64,000 bases of DNA, from assembly GCA_016219545.1 (NCBI GenBank), contig JACRMH010000007.1, positions 81,763-145,762 of the forward strand, read 5' to 3'. This stretch comes from Chloroflexota bacterium. Its GTDB lineage: Bacteria > Chloroflexota > Anaerolineae > Anaerolineales > Villigracilaceae. The notes under the pieces are model-generated. The model was not told the DNA's origin. It saw nothing but the letters and a program-made list of their open reading frames with translations, and made no database searches. Of the stretch, positions 50,254-59,454 are shown in pieces. Each line of letters opens with the position of its first letter. Positions within the stretch are counted from its first letter, which is position 1. The translations under genes and the position numbers were made by a program.

Positions 50254-51541
50254 CATCCCGCCTGAGCAGATCGTCAACCGTTTCCCGCCTCATGATTACC
50301 TGCGCTCTTCCATCTTCAAGCCACAACACCGTTGGTTTGCGTGACCCGTTGTAATTCGACGACATACTCAGATGATATGCGCCTGAGGCAGGGATGGCGA
50401 TCAGGTCCCCAACTTCAAGCCTTGGCATTAACAGATCTTCGATGACCACATCCCCCGACTCGCAATAAGGTCCTGCGATGGAAACCTTCTCGCATCTTTC
50501 TGCGCTGACGCCTGATACGGGTAAACAGGAATATCTTGCCCCGTACATTGCGTGGCGCGGATTGTCCGTCATGCCGCCGTCAGTTAAGACCCAAACTTTT
50601 TCGCCGCGTCTTTTGATCGCGCCAACTCGATAAACAGCCACGCCAGCCCGCGCCACCAAACTACGTCCAGGCTCCAAATGTAAATGGGGGAGAGTGAGTC
50701 CGCGGGTAGTACAGCCTGCAATGACGTTCTCCGCAACCATGCGCACATAAGCATTGATATCCGGCTGGGGAAGTTCATCTTCGTGATAGGCCACACCCCA
50801 TCCGCCGCCGGGACAAAAATGCCACTCGCCATTGAATACAATATCATTGGCAATGTCCAAACCCAATTCGATTGCGGCTGTCAACGGACCTGGATCGCGG
50901 AAATTCGATCCTTGATGAAAATGGATCCCATTCAAAGGCAGGTTGCGGCTTTTGCAATAGGCAGACGCTTCCATGATCTCTTCACGCGTCATGCCAAACT
51001 TGCTGTCATGCTGGCCGGTCTGCGTGTGCGCATGGTGAGTTTCAACGGCCACTCCGGGAAGAAGGCGAAGCCAAAGGTTTGGGAATTGGGAATCGGGAAT
51101 CGGGGATAATTCGACAATTCGTTGAAGTTCTGTAATGTTATCCACAACGATCGTGCCAGCACTTTGCAGCGCGGATTTTAGGTCAGCTTCTGATTTATTT
51201 ACGCCATGTACCAGGATGTATTCACGCGGCACGCCGCCCGCCATGGCAATTGCGATCTCGCCCTCGCCCGTGCAATCCACGAATAAGTTGTGGGACTGAG
51301 TCCACTGCGCGATGGCTGTATTCAAAAAGGCTTTCCCTGCATAAGTAACAGAAGCAGGCCTGGGGTAGTGCGAAGCGAGTGCAGTTTGATATCCTGTTGC
51401 CGCACTGTCCATTGTGGCGCGGTCATACAGATATAAAGGCGTTCCATATTCTTCCGTCATCAGGGCAATGTCATTTTCAGCGATGGTCAAAGAGTCGTTT
51501 TTTATTTTTGTGGTGATGGGGAAAAGTTGAAGAAGCTTCAT
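50243..51541 (-). CDS. lysA: diaminopimelate decarboxylase
   Basis: 432-residue PLP enzyme, last step of lysine synthesis. Schiff-base Lys in VTYAGKAFLN (about residue 70), GIHFHQGSNF, the GGGWG phosphate loop, EPGRSLVARAG and the active-site Cys-Glu-Ser (GPYCESGDV) are visible. Around residues 146-153 a heptamer repeat (GGGAATT/C) encodes the stretch PIPDSQFP. Its start overlaps the stop of the GGDEF gene, and its 3' end overlaps the HD-GYP gene by 11 bases. Coupling with a c-di-GMP enzyme is unusual. Confidence 0.92.
   Translation of the reverse strand: MKLLQLFPITTKIKNDSLTIAENDIALMTEEYGTPLYLYDRATMDSAATGYQTALASHYPRPASVTYAGKAFLNTAIAQWTQSHNLFVDCTGEGEIAIAMAGGVPREYILVHGVNKSEADLKSALQSAGTIVVDNITELQRIVELSPIPDSQFPNLWLRLLPGVAVETHHAHTQTGQHDSKFGMTREEIMEASAYCKSRNLPLNGIHFHQGSNFRDPGPLTAAIELGLDIANDIVFNGEWHFCPGGGWGVAYHEDELPQPDINAYVRMVAENVIAGCTTRGLTLPHLHLEPGRSLVARAGVAVYRVGAIKRRGEKVWVLTDGGMTDNPRHAMYGARYSCLPVSGVSAERCEKVSIAGPYCESGDVVIEDLLMPRLEVGDLIAIPASGAYHLSMSSNYNGSRKPTVLWLEDGRAQVIMRRETVDDLLRRDASL
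51081..51105. repeat. GGGAATY heptamer tandem repeat inside lysA
   Basis: GGGAATT GGGAATC GGGAATC GGGG, three and a half units, reading frame kept. Such GGGAATYGGGAATC phrases normally lie between genes. Confidence 0.75.
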
Positions 51542-54500
51542 AGATCCGGCACCTCCAATATGCCGGCAGAGCAGACCCGGTTCTTACCCAGACGTTTGGC
51601 GTTTAATTCGGCATTATCTGCCGCAAGTAATATCTCGCTGGTAGTCTTTCCATCATCCGGGTAGGTGGCGACTCCGAGGCTGAGAGTATACCCAACAATA
51701 GCCTCGCCAGTGGAAGAATTTTCAGGGATTTGGGCTTCTGCAGATTTCCGCAATCTTTCCGCCAGCAATACTGCGCCCTCCTTAAATGTATGAGGCAGGA
51801 TGATAACGAATTCATCACCTCCATACCGGCTGGCCACATCGGGTTCGCGCACGTTGGCGAGCAGGATGCCGGCAATTGCTTTAAGGCGTTCATCTCCAGC
51901 GGGATGCCCGTATGTATCGTTGTACCCCTTGAAGGAATCTACGTCTATCATGATCAATGAGAGCGGATGTTTGTAACGCGCGGCACGGGTCATTTCAGTT
52001 TCCGCGATCTGATCGAAGGCGCGGCGGTTGACAAGTCCGGTCATGCTGTCGGTGAGTGCGAACGATGTGATCTTGGCGTGCAGACGGGCGTTATCTATTG
52101 CCATGGTCACCGGCCCGGCGAAAGCGATCAGCAGTTCCATATCTTTTTCGGTGAGCGGGCGGTTGGAATTCGATTCAATATTGAGAACGCCAAGCACTGA
52201 ATCCTCTTTGAGCAAGGGCACGCAAATTTCGCTTTCCACGCTGTAGGATGCCTTCAAGAAATTTGGATCTGTGCTGATATCTCGAATGAATTGAGCCTGC
52301 TTGGTGCGAACGGTTCGGCCAGTGACACCAGTGGTGATGGGAATTTCATAAATAATCAGTTCATCAGGATAGCCAACCTGCGCTCCCAGTTGTAACATTT
52401 CGCCGTTCAGCAGATAAATGCTTACATAAGTGTATTCAAAGGTCTCTTTCAATAATTGGACGACGGTTTTGAAAACCTTTTCGAGGTCGAGCGAGGAAGT
52501 GACGGTCTGAGTAACGGATTGCAGGGTGGTCATGCTGGTCAGGTGCTCGTTAATATCCGCGTGGAAGCGGGCTTTTTGAATGGCTGTAACAAGATGACTG
52601 GCTAATGTCTGCAAGGTTTGCATATCATCCGAGGTGATCGTGGTATGCGGTGGCGCGCTCTGAATATAGAGCACACCTATGAGTGTACCTTCGCGCAACA
52701 TTGGAACTCCCAAAGCGGCGCCGGTCCCCTGATTGCTTGGATGATAGTAGTATGGGTCGTGAGTGATGTCGCTGCTGAAATACTGTTTGCACGTCTCGGC
52801 CACATGCCCCACAATGCCCTGTCCCATGCGTTGACGAAAGCCGGGATTAAGCCCCATGTCTTTGGCACCGCCGATGGCGGTCACTTCGAGTTCATTTCCT
52901 TCAACAAGCAGGGAAATCGCTGTTTCATCATAGCCGAAAACATTCACCATGGCGTCAACCGTTTTCTGACATATCTCCTTCTCGTCCAGGCTTTCGGACA
53001 TTTGCCGGCTGACTTCCTGGATCAATCCCATTTGAACCACGCGGCGGGAAACCGTGTCGAGGAGTTGGGCTTTGTTCAAAGCCAGTGCGATCTGCGCGGC
53101 GGCTTGTTCACCGATGGAGATTTCCTGTTTAGTGAAGTGATGAGGTTTATTGAAAGAGATCAACGCCGCTCCCAGCTTCTGTCCATGCACGATTAATGGC
53201 AGGGCAAGGATAGATCGGCTGGAAAAATGAACTGCGATGTTGGCGCTTAAATATGGTGTATTGAACACATCATCCACAGCCAGAGGATGACCGATTTGGA
53301 GTACGGATCCCGTCAGGGTGATTTCCTTCGGATCAAATTTCATTGTCGGATAAATTTCTTGAAATTCTCCATAGGCCGCACCAGAAAGCGTTCTCTGCTC
53401 TAATTCATCCCACAAAGTAATGAAGGCTCCATCCGATTCAAATAATTCGCCCATTCGATCTGCCAGCGTTTGCAGCATTTCACGAAAAGTAGTTACTTCA
53501 AGGGATGCACGGGTGATGGAGTTGAGCAGTTCCATTTGGCGGGCGCGGTTTCGTTCGGCATCGAACAATTGGGCTTTGTATATAGCCAATGCGATCTGCG
53601 CGGCCGCCTGTTCTCCGATGGCGATTTCCTCGGCTGTGAATTGGTGACGTTGGTTGAAACTGATCAATGCCGCACCCATTTTCTTTTCGTTGGCGATCAA
53701 TGGCAGTCCAAGCAAGGAGCGGGTGGGAACGTCTGATGCCAGTTGCGGATTCATATAAGGAGTGTTGTAGACATCTTCCACGGGTATCGAACGCCGCTCA
53801 CGCAGGACGGAAGCGGTCATTGTGTTTTCATCCGGCGCGAGTTTCATATCCTTGTATGTATCGCGGAATTCACCATAGGCTGTTGTAGGAATAACCCGTT
53901 GTTCCACATCATCCCACAGGGTAATAAATGCGCCATCCGCTTCCAAAAGTAGCCCGAGTTGATCGGCCAGAACTTGCAGCGCCTGATGAAGGTCGGGCGT
54001 TTGAAGCGCGGTGTTGGTGATCACGTTGAGCAATTCGACCTGGCGGGCGCGGCGTTTTTCTGAGATCAAAAGTGTATGCTCGCGGGTATTGTCGCGGGCT
54101 ACAATAACGCGTCCCAGAATTTTTCCGCGCGAATCTCGTAATGGGGAGATCATTGCATCGAGCCAGCGGCGGTGTTCCCCTTTACCAACTTCCAATTGGA
54201 CTTGCGTCTCCATAACGTCCCAGTATTGGCGTACGAGATCGGATGGTTTCAATACATCAAGCGCGCTTTGCCCGATGACTTCGTCTCCCACCCCCAGCCA
54301 TTGATGTGCCGCTGGATTCATGCTCACAACCCGCTTGGAATTGTCTAATACGATGACGGCATCCCGCAGATTATTCATCACCAGCGGTGCGGCAACGGGA
54401 ACCAGGTTTAGAAGCCTAAATTGAAAAAGACCGATCGCTAGTAACACGCCCGAAAAGGCAAAGGTGAAAGGCGTTAAGTCAAAACCATGCAGGTGGATGG

Positions 54501-55125
54501 GGGTGAACAGCCTGGCGGCATTTACAACCAATGGCGCAAGGGAGCCCAATACCATCACCTTCATTTGCTGTCGGAAAAGATGCTTTGCTTGAAAATAGGC
54601 AATAAGATAAAGCCATACCCCTGCAACAACAAGACTGTATGAAACTGCCACATTGATCCAAAACCAAAACCCGTGCCCAAGGATAACCAGGGTCGGGTAA
54701 CCTTCCGGGTCGAGTCCTGTTCCCGTGTAGATCCAATGGTGATATTCGTTGGTGAGGGTCAGCCCAAAGGTCAACAAGGGAAACGCCAACAGCACAAGGG
54801 ACTTTATCCGGGTCAACCAGTCAGCGCGGCCGGTGTAGTGCAACGCAAAAACGAACCAGAGAACAGGAGTCGATGTGATGCCGATATACTCTAATTTTCC
54901 CGCAAGAATTTTACCGGATAGGGTTGGGGCAATCAGTTCGAAAATGTAAAAAAAACTCCAGATCGTCATGGAGGCTGTCAACCAGCCAAAGATGCCTGCC
55001 CCCGGTTGTCTACGATGCTTGAAAGCGTAGAGGGTGATCCCGCCGGTAAGACAGGTGATGGCTAGAAGCGGTAATGCAAAAGGAAGCGAGCCGGGATATA
55101 TGTTCAATTTTGAAAGCAGATACAC
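51538..55125 (-). CDS. multi-GAF/PAS diguanylate cyclase with 7TM N-terminus
   Basis: 1195 residues from a GTG start. The N-terminus has seven to eight helices (about 10-240, histidine-kinase-type 7TM domain), a PAS domain (about 245-355), GAF domains (about 370-520, 535-690, 705-860, 875-1025) and a GGDEF domain with GGDEF at 1102-1106. The product-inhibition I-site Arg1093-x-x-Asp1096 is present, five residues upstream. It makes c-di-GMP. It overlaps lysA by four bases; the opposing HD-GYP protein would degrade the product. No clear Shine-Dalgarno is seen before the GTG. Confidence 0.9.
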   Translation of the reverse strand: MYLLSKLNIYPGSLPFALPLLAITCLTGGITLYAFKHRRQPGAGIFGWLTASMTIWSFFYIFELIAPTLSGKILAGKLEYIGITSTPVLWFVFALHYTGRADWLTRIKSLVLLAFPLLTFGLTLTNEYHHWIYTGTGLDPEGYPTLVILGHGFWFWINVAVSYSLVVAGVWLYLIAYFQAKHLFRQQMKVMVLGSLAPLVVNAARLFTPIHLHGFDLTPFTFAFSGVLLAIGLFQFRLLNLVPVAAPLVMNNLRDAVIVLDNSKRVVSMNPAAHQWLGVGDEVIGQSALDVLKPSDLVRQYWDVMETQVQLEVGKGEHRRWLDAMISPLRDSRGKILGRVIVARDNTREHTLLISEKRRARQVELLNVITNTALQTPDLHQALQVLADQLGLLLEADGAFITLWDDVEQRVIPTTAYGEFRDTYKDMKLAPDENTMTASVLRERRSIPVEDVYNTPYMNPQLASDVPTRSLLGLPLIANEKKMGAALISFNQRHQFTAEEIAIGEQAAAQIALAIYKAQLFDAERNRARQMELLNSITRASLEVTTFREMLQTLADRMGELFESDGAFITLWDELEQRTLSGAAYGEFQEIYPTMKFDPKEITLTGSVLQIGHPLAVDDVFNTPYLSANIAVHFSSRSILALPLIVHGQKLGAALISFNKPHHFTKQEISIGEQAAAQIALALNKAQLLDTVSRRVVQMGLIQEVSRQMSESLDEKEICQKTVDAMVNVFGYDETAISLLVEGNELEVTAIGGAKDMGLNPGFRQRMGQGIVGHVAETCKQYFSSDITHDPYYYHPSNQGTGAALGVPMLREGTLIGVLYIQSAPPHTTITSDDMQTLQTLASHLVTAIQKARFHADINEHLTSMTTLQSVTQTVTSSLDLEKVFKTVVQLLKETFEYTYVSIYLLNGEMLQLGAQVGYPDELIIYEIPITTGVTGRTVRTKQAQFIRDISTDPNFLKASYSVESEICVPLLKEDSVLGVLNIESNSNRPLTEKDMELLIAFAGPVTMAIDNARLHAKITSFALTDSMTGLVNRRAFDQIAETEMTRAARYKHPLSLIMIDVDSFKGYNDTYGHPAGDERLKAIAGILLANVREPDVASRYGGDEFVIILPHTFKEGAVLLAERLRKSAEAQIPENSSTGEAIVGYTLSLGVATYPDDGKTTSEILLAADNAELNAKRLGKNRVCSAGILEVPDL

Positions 55126-55231
55126 TGATATGAGTTGATACTACATACATTATCCGGGGATGATTGATGTCAGGATATGTCATTTCCATTGCAACTTGCA
55201 CATTTCATTTGCCTTGTAAATAGTATACAAA

Positions 55232-55280
55232 ATCCCGCAGCATCTTTGGTGTTTTAGATCTCAAAGGTGACCTGCGGGAT
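55232..55280 (-). terminator. probable terminator of the ftsL/divIC-like gene
   Basis: ATCCCGCAG and CTGCGGGAT form a stem with a 31-base loop; on the minus strand it is followed by TTTTGTATAC. Confidence 0.55.
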
Positions 55281-55302
55281 GTTTTCTGCCATTTTTGTTC
55301 GG

Positions 55303-55680
55303 TTATTTATTGAAAAATAAATTCCACCAAACCTGCCAATTTTGCATTGGGGTGGGCTCGGGGACTGGTGTATCCACGGCCACCGGTTCACTGCCCGCCT
55401 GACCGACAGGGACCACCGATTGTTCCCCGTCTTTTACAAGGTGACCTTCAGTGCGCGCCCATTCTTCCACAGCCTCTGTGGATGCGGCATAGGCCACTTG
55501 CGTTTGTAAAGCCATTTCGGTCTGACTGGCCTGGGTGGCCGCGACCCGCACCTCGGCACGCTGCTCGTTCCGCAGGTTCAAGCCTTGCAGGCGGGAATTG
55601 AATTCAATCACCAGCCATGCCAAAATAAAAATACCCAGGAATATTGCCACGCGCCTAAAATTGATCGGAATGTTTTGCAT
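55303..55680 (-). CDS. FtsL/DivIC-like septum initiator protein
   Basis: 125 residues. One membrane helix (about 10-26), then an Arg/Gln-rich helix (RLQGLNLRNEQRAEVRVAATQASQTEM) with coiled-coil character, as in FtsB/DivIC, then a Pro/Val linker and a Trp-rich end (MQNWQVWWNLFFNK). The YxxxE.A...L...GEQ(xVP) segment (TEGHLVKDGEQSVVPV) matches the DivIC C-terminal pattern. Expected to act in the divisome. TAAGAT six bases before the ATG suggests a leaderless mRNA. Confidence 0.7.
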   Translation of the reverse strand: MQNIPINFRRVAIFLGIFILAWLVIEFNSRLQGLNLRNEQRAEVRVAATQASQTEMALQTQVAYAASTEAVEEWARTEGHLVKDGEQSVVPVGQAGSEPVAVDTPVPEPTPMQNWQVWWNLFFNK

Positions 55681-55686
55681 GGCTTT

Positions 55687-55692
55687 ATCTTA
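55687..55692 (-). promoter_or_regulatory. possible -10 element TAAGAT for the ftsL-like gene
   Basis: Minus-strand TAAGAT, spacer AAAGCC, then ATG 55680. Confidence 0.4.
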
Positions 55693-55804
55693 ATCCTATT
55701 TTCTTTAGTTGGCAAGAAAAGATTCCTTTGTGGTACAATCTGCCCCCGCAGGACGTAGTACCCTTCGTCTTGACTCCAAAACGTTTAGAAAGGGATTAAA
55801 TCAC

Positions 55805-56356
55805 ATGAAAGTATTGCTTGTTAAGGACGTATATAAACTTGGACGCGCAGGGGATATTAAAAGAGTAGCCGACGGTTTTGGCCGCAACTTCCTCATCCCG
55901 CAGGGATTTGCCGTACTCGCCACCGAAGGCGCCATGAAGCAAATCCAGAAGATCAAAGTGCAGGCTGAAGTCCGCCGCGCTTCGCAGAATAATGAACTCT
56001 CCGGTCTTGCCGAACAGATCAAGGGTGTTACCCTTACATTTGCGGCCAAGGCAGGCGACACCGGTAAACTGTATGGTTCCATTACCACACAGGATATTGC
56101 CACCGCACTCTCTGAAAAGGTCCGCTTTGAAGTGAAGCGCCAGTCGGTTGATATTCAGCCCATCCGCGCGCTGGGCGAATTCACCGCTCATGTCCGCCTG
56201 ACCATGGACTTGGTGCCTGAGATCAAGATCATTGTCCACCGCGAAGGTGAAAGCGCTGAAGCCAATGCAGAACCCGCCGAAGCAGAAAAGCCGAAGAAGA
56301 GCCGCAAGGCTAAAGAAGAAACCGCGGAAGAAGCTCCCGCCGCAACAGCTGAATAA
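55805..56356 (+). CDS. rplI: 50S ribosomal protein L9
   Basis: 183 residues. MKVLLVKDVYKLGRAGDIKRVADGFGRNFLIPQGFAVLAT is the L9 N-terminal domain, a long helix links to the C-terminal domain. An extra 35-residue Ala/Glu/Lys tail (about 150-183) goes beyond the usual 148 residues. AAAGGGA lies 12 bases before ATG 55805; the 32-residue upstream extension from 55709 has no family match. A terminator follows. Confidence 0.95.
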   Translation: MKVLLVKDVYKLGRAGDIKRVADGFGRNFLIPQGFAVLATEGAMKQIQKIKVQAEVRRASQNNELSGLAEQIKGVTLTFAAKAGDTGKLYGSITTQDIATALSEKVRFEVKRQSVDIQPIRALGEFTAHVRLTMDLVPEIKIIVHREGESAEANAEPAEAEKPKKSRKAKEETAEEAPAATAE

Positions 56357-56366
56357 GAGAAACATC

Positions 56367-56394
56367 ACATCACCGGCGCAAGTCGGTGATGTTT
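56367..56394 (+). terminator. terminator after rplI
   Basis: ACATCACCG, loop GCGCAAGT, CGGTGATGT, then TTGTAA. Its last bases run into the TACAAT -10 of the next gene. Confidence 0.65.
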
Positions 56395-56398
56395 GTAA

Positions 56399-56404
56399 TA
56401 CAAT
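56399..56404 (+). promoter_or_regulatory. -10 element TACAAT, leaderless rodZ-like gene
   Basis: TACAAT, spacer ATCTCC, ATG 56411. Confidence 0.55.
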
Positions 56405-56410
56405 ATCTCC

Positions 56411-57946
56411 ATGCCTGAATCCATTGGTCAACGATTAAAGAAGGAACGCGAGGCGCGTTATCTTACGCTTGAGAAGGTCTCTCAAGTGACGCGCATTCGC
56501 ACCATTCATCTCAAGGCATTGGAAGCCGATGATTATTCCGCGCTTCCATCTGCTGCGCAGGGACGCGGTTTTTTGCGAAATTATGCCGAGTATCTCGAAC
56601 TCGATATTGATGAAATGGTCGCTGAGATGCAAAGAGAAGCGCCGCCAGCCGAAGTCAGCGGACCTTTGCCGCAAGTCAATTTGGTTGAGACGGAAATTCC
56701 ACCATTGGTGAATGAGGCGGATGAAAAACCCGCGCCTCGTTTCTTTGACCGTTGGCTGGGTCGCCCTCCGAAAGCAGAGTCTGCGCCTGAGGCAGAATCC
56801 ACTGAAGAACCGTCCGCGCCGGTGACTGAGACAAAAGTCGAAGGGCAGAGTCAACCGATTGAGACAGATCAGCCCGAGACTAAGGAAGAAGCGCAGCCGA
56901 GTCTGCTCTCAAAGTTTGAGTCCCTCTTCCGATCCGGTATTGAAAAAATAAAATCCAAACCAGAGACCTCGCCTATCGTTGAGCCTGCGGCTGCGCCGTC
57001 CATCCCATCACTTCCCGCCGATATTATTTTTGCAGAGATCGGTAAAGAGCTGCGTGCGCGCCGCGAATTGATCAGCCTGACGATCGAAGAAGTGGAACGA
57101 CATACGAAATTACGCGCCGTGTTCGTGAAGGCTTTGGAGGCAGGCGTGTATGATGACCTGCCATCGTCCGTGCAAACGCGCGGAATGCTTTCGAATTATG
57201 CGACCTTCCTGGATATGGATGTTGATGCCCTCCTCTTGCGTTTTGCCGACGGTTTGCAGGCGCGCCGGCATGAAAAATATTCTGAGACCCCGCGTGAAAA
57301 AATTCAAACTGAAGTGATCACGTCCATGCCGCTTTGGCGGAGTTTTATTGCAGGTGACCTGATCTTCGGTGTAGTGATGGTCGTTACGCTGTTCGCGCTG
57401 GCTGTCTGGGGAGTGGGGCGTGCGGTCAGCTCGCAAAATATTCAGCCCACCGAGCCGGTGGCAATGAATGTGATCGGAGGCACGCTCACGCCGACAGTTC
57501 CATCAGATGTGACCTTGGTGCCAGTAGACCAAAATCCTATAGCAGGCACAAGCACGCTGCCCGCCTTGAGTACGACATCGATCCCAACATCGAACGCTAA
57601 TGTAGCTGTAGGTGTTTTTGCAGTGGAACGAGTCTTTGTGCGGATTTCAGTGGATGGGAAGATCGTTTTTGAAGGGCGCATGGCTCCGGGCGAATCGAAG
57701 TTGTTTGATGCAGATTTGCAAATTGTGATCCTGACAGGGAACGCGGCCGCGCTTCGTATCACCTTTAACGGGAATGACCTGGGCTTTATGGGAAACAACG
57801 GCGAAGTGTTGACCCTTGTATATTTGATCACGGGCGTGGCAACCCCCACAGCCACAACGGCGCCCACGCCGACCAATACCGTGCCTGTGACGCCCACGCT
57901 TACACCTAAGGCAACCACCACACCCACGATCACGGTTACGCCGTAG
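56411..57946 (+). CDS. RodZ-like protein with two helix-turn-helix domains
   Basis: 511 residues. Two RodZ-type HTH domains: residues 5-75 (GQRLKKEREARYLTLEKVSQVTRI) and about 211-285 (IGKELRARRELISLTIEEVERHTKL), each ending with RG(F/M)L.NYA. Between them lies an acidic Pro/Glu linker. One membrane helix (about 315-340) then a Thr/Pro-rich stretch, a beta domain (ERVFVRISVDGKIVFEGRMAPGESKLF, DUF4115-like) and a Thr/Pro tail. RodZ links MreB to the cell wall; a doubled cytoplasmic HTH is unusual. Leaderless promoter. Confidence 0.88.
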   Translation: MPESIGQRLKKEREARYLTLEKVSQVTRIRTIHLKALEADDYSALPSAAQGRGFLRNYAEYLELDIDEMVAEMQREAPPAEVSGPLPQVNLVETEIPPLVNEADEKPAPRFFDRWLGRPPKAESAPEAESTEEPSAPVTETKVEGQSQPIETDQPETKEEAQPSLLSKFESLFRSGIEKIKSKPETSPIVEPAAAPSIPSLPADIIFAEIGKELRARRELISLTIEEVERHTKLRAVFVKALEAGVYDDLPSSVQTRGMLSNYATFLDMDVDALLLRFADGLQARRHEKYSETPREKIQTEVITSMPLWRSFIAGDLIFGVVMVVTLFALAVWGVGRAVSSQNIQPTEPVAMNVIGGTLTPTVPSDVTLVPVDQNPIAGTSTLPALSTTSIPTSNANVAVGVFAVERVFVRISVDGKIVFEGRMAPGESKLFDADLQIVILTGNAAALRITFNGNDLGFMGNNGEVLTLVYLITGVATPTATTAPTPTNTVPVTPTLTPKATTTPTITVTP

Positions 57947-57954
57947 ATCAGCAG

Positions 57955-58019
57955 GTAGGTCACGTTTGTAACGTGACAATAAAATTTATTGGAATAGTCA
58001 CGCTGAAAGCGTGACCTAC
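57955..58019. repeat. double-hairpin intergenic repeat (GTAGGTCACG...CGTGACCTAC)
   Basis: Outer 10-base arms are perfect. Inside are GTCACG-TTTGTAA-CGTGAC and GTCACG-CTGAAAG-CGTGAC. Same GTAG/CTAC layout as 31576 and 43197. Confidence 0.85.
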
Positions 58020-58052
58020 AACTATAATTAAAACTACTTTAGGAAATATAAC

Positions 58053-59402
58053 GTGTCAAAAAATACATTTCATTTAGTCTCCCTCGGTTGTTCAAAAAAT
58101 ACAGTTGATTCTGATTCGATGGCGCAGTTGCTTTTACGTGACGGCTATCGCTCCATGGATGACCCCGATAAGGCCTCCGTGCTGATCGTCAACACCTGCG
58201 GATTTATTGATTCCGCAAAAGAAGAATCTTATCGGGTGCTGGGTGAGCTTGCCCAGTCCAAGCGCAAGGGGCAGGTTCTGATCGCGGCGGGTTGTCTTAC
58301 CCAGCGTTATGGCGTGGAAGTTGCTCAGAAGGTTCAAGGCATTGACGGCATCCTCGGTACGCGCCGCTGGATGGATATTGTGCAGGTGGTGAATGAGGTT
58401 CGCAAAGGGCCGCGGCCTGAGCCGCTTTATCATTTACCTGAAAACGCAGCCGTTGTCGGTTCAGACGAGAATGATGCGTTAAGAGTCAGCGTTGCCGGTT
58501 CGAGCGCCTATATCAAAGTGGCGGATGGCTGCCGCCGTCCGTGCGCGTTCTGCGCTATTCCGCTCATCAAAGGCACGGCAGTATCGCGCCCGATTGAATC
58601 CATTCTCAACGAAGCGCGGACTTTACGTGATGCCGGTGTGCGGGAATTGATCCTCATCGCGCAGGACACAACTGATTACGGTCACGACCTTGGCATGAAG
58701 GATGGTCTCGCCATTTTGCTTGAGCAGTTAACAGACGCTGTCCCTGATATGGATTGGCTGCGCGTGATGTATGCCTACCCGGGCTATGTCACCGACCGTC
58801 TCATCGAAGTGATGGCAACCCACAACCAGATCTTGCCTTATCTCGACATGCCGCTTCAACATGCGCATCCAAAAACTTTGCTTCGCATGAAGCGCCCGTC
58901 CAATATGGATTGGGTGCATAAAACTCTTGGAAAGATGCGCACGGCCATGCCTAACCTCGCGATCCGCACAACCTTCATCGTTGGTTATCCTGGCGAGACG
59001 GAAGAAGAATTTCAGGCCTTGCATGACTTTGTGAAAGAGATCCGCTTTGACCGGGCCGGAGCCTTCCCCTTTTCATTTGAGGCGGAGACAACGTCCGCGC
59101 CTCTCGGTGACCCGGTGCCTGCTTCTGTTAAAGAGGAGCGTTTTGCGCGTCTGATGGAGTTACAACAGCCCATCTCTCTGCAGGTGAATCAATCTTATGT
59201 AGGCAAGACTTTGGATGTATTGATCGAGGGATTTAATGACGGACTTTCGATCGGGCGTTCCTACCGTGATGCCCCCGAGGTGGACGGTCTGATATTGATC
59301 GAAGACAAAGCAAAAGTGGGCGATATTGTCCCCGTGAGGATCACCGGCGCCATGGCCTATGACTTGACCGGTGTGCTGGCCAAGAAGTTGATTAAGTTAT
59401 AA
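58053..59402 (+). CDS. rimO: ribosomal protein S12 methylthiotransferase RimO
   Basis: 449-residue radical-SAM enzyme that methylthiolates Asp of S12. N-terminal UPF0004 domain with Cys in LGCSKNTVDS, NTCGFIDSAKEES and AAGCLTQRY; radical-SAM motif Cys160-x3-Cys164-x2-Cys167 (GCRRPCAFCAIP); C-terminal TRAM domain (VGKTLDVLIEGFNDG..IGRSYRDAPEVDGLI). The start is GTG, with TTTAGGAAA upstream. The YRDAPEVDG segment separates RimO from MiaB. Confidence 0.95.
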   Translation: MSKNTFHLVSLGCSKNTVDSDSMAQLLLRDGYRSMDDPDKASVLIVNTCGFIDSAKEESYRVLGELAQSKRKGQVLIAAGCLTQRYGVEVAQKVQGIDGILGTRRWMDIVQVVNEVRKGPRPEPLYHLPENAAVVGSDENDALRVSVAGSSAYIKVADGCRRPCAFCAIPLIKGTAVSRPIESILNEARTLRDAGVRELILIAQDTTDYGHDLGMKDGLAILLEQLTDAVPDMDWLRVMYAYPGYVTDRLIEVMATHNQILPYLDMPLQHAHPKTLLRMKRPSNMDWVHKTLGKMRTAMPNLAIRTTFIVGYPGETEEEFQALHDFVKEIRFDRAGAFPFSFEAETTSAPLGDPVPASVKEERFARLMELQQPISLQVNQSYVGKTLDVLIEGFNDGLSIGRSYRDAPEVDGLILIEDKAKVGDIVPVRITGAMAYDLTGVLAKKLIKL

Positions 59403-59428
59403 AAATAGAAGGGAAATGAAATAATGTA

Positions 59429-59454
59429 AGGGCGGGGTCATCCCGCCCCTTTTA
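59429..59454. terminator. GC-rich hairpin between rimO and CopD-like gene
   Basis: GGGCGGG-GTCAT-CCCGCCC followed by CTTTTA. Same phrase as in the 43197 repeat; here it can end both converging genes. Confidence 0.7.

Noticed and set aside
52618..53196. 192-residue plus-strand open frame
   Set aside because: Antisense to the GAF domains of the GGDEF protein, with no recognisable domain.
55796..56431. 211-residue minus-strand open frame, Phe/Cys/Gly-rich
   Set aside because: Antisense to rplI; the odd composition comes from reading the Glu/Lys-rich tail backwards.
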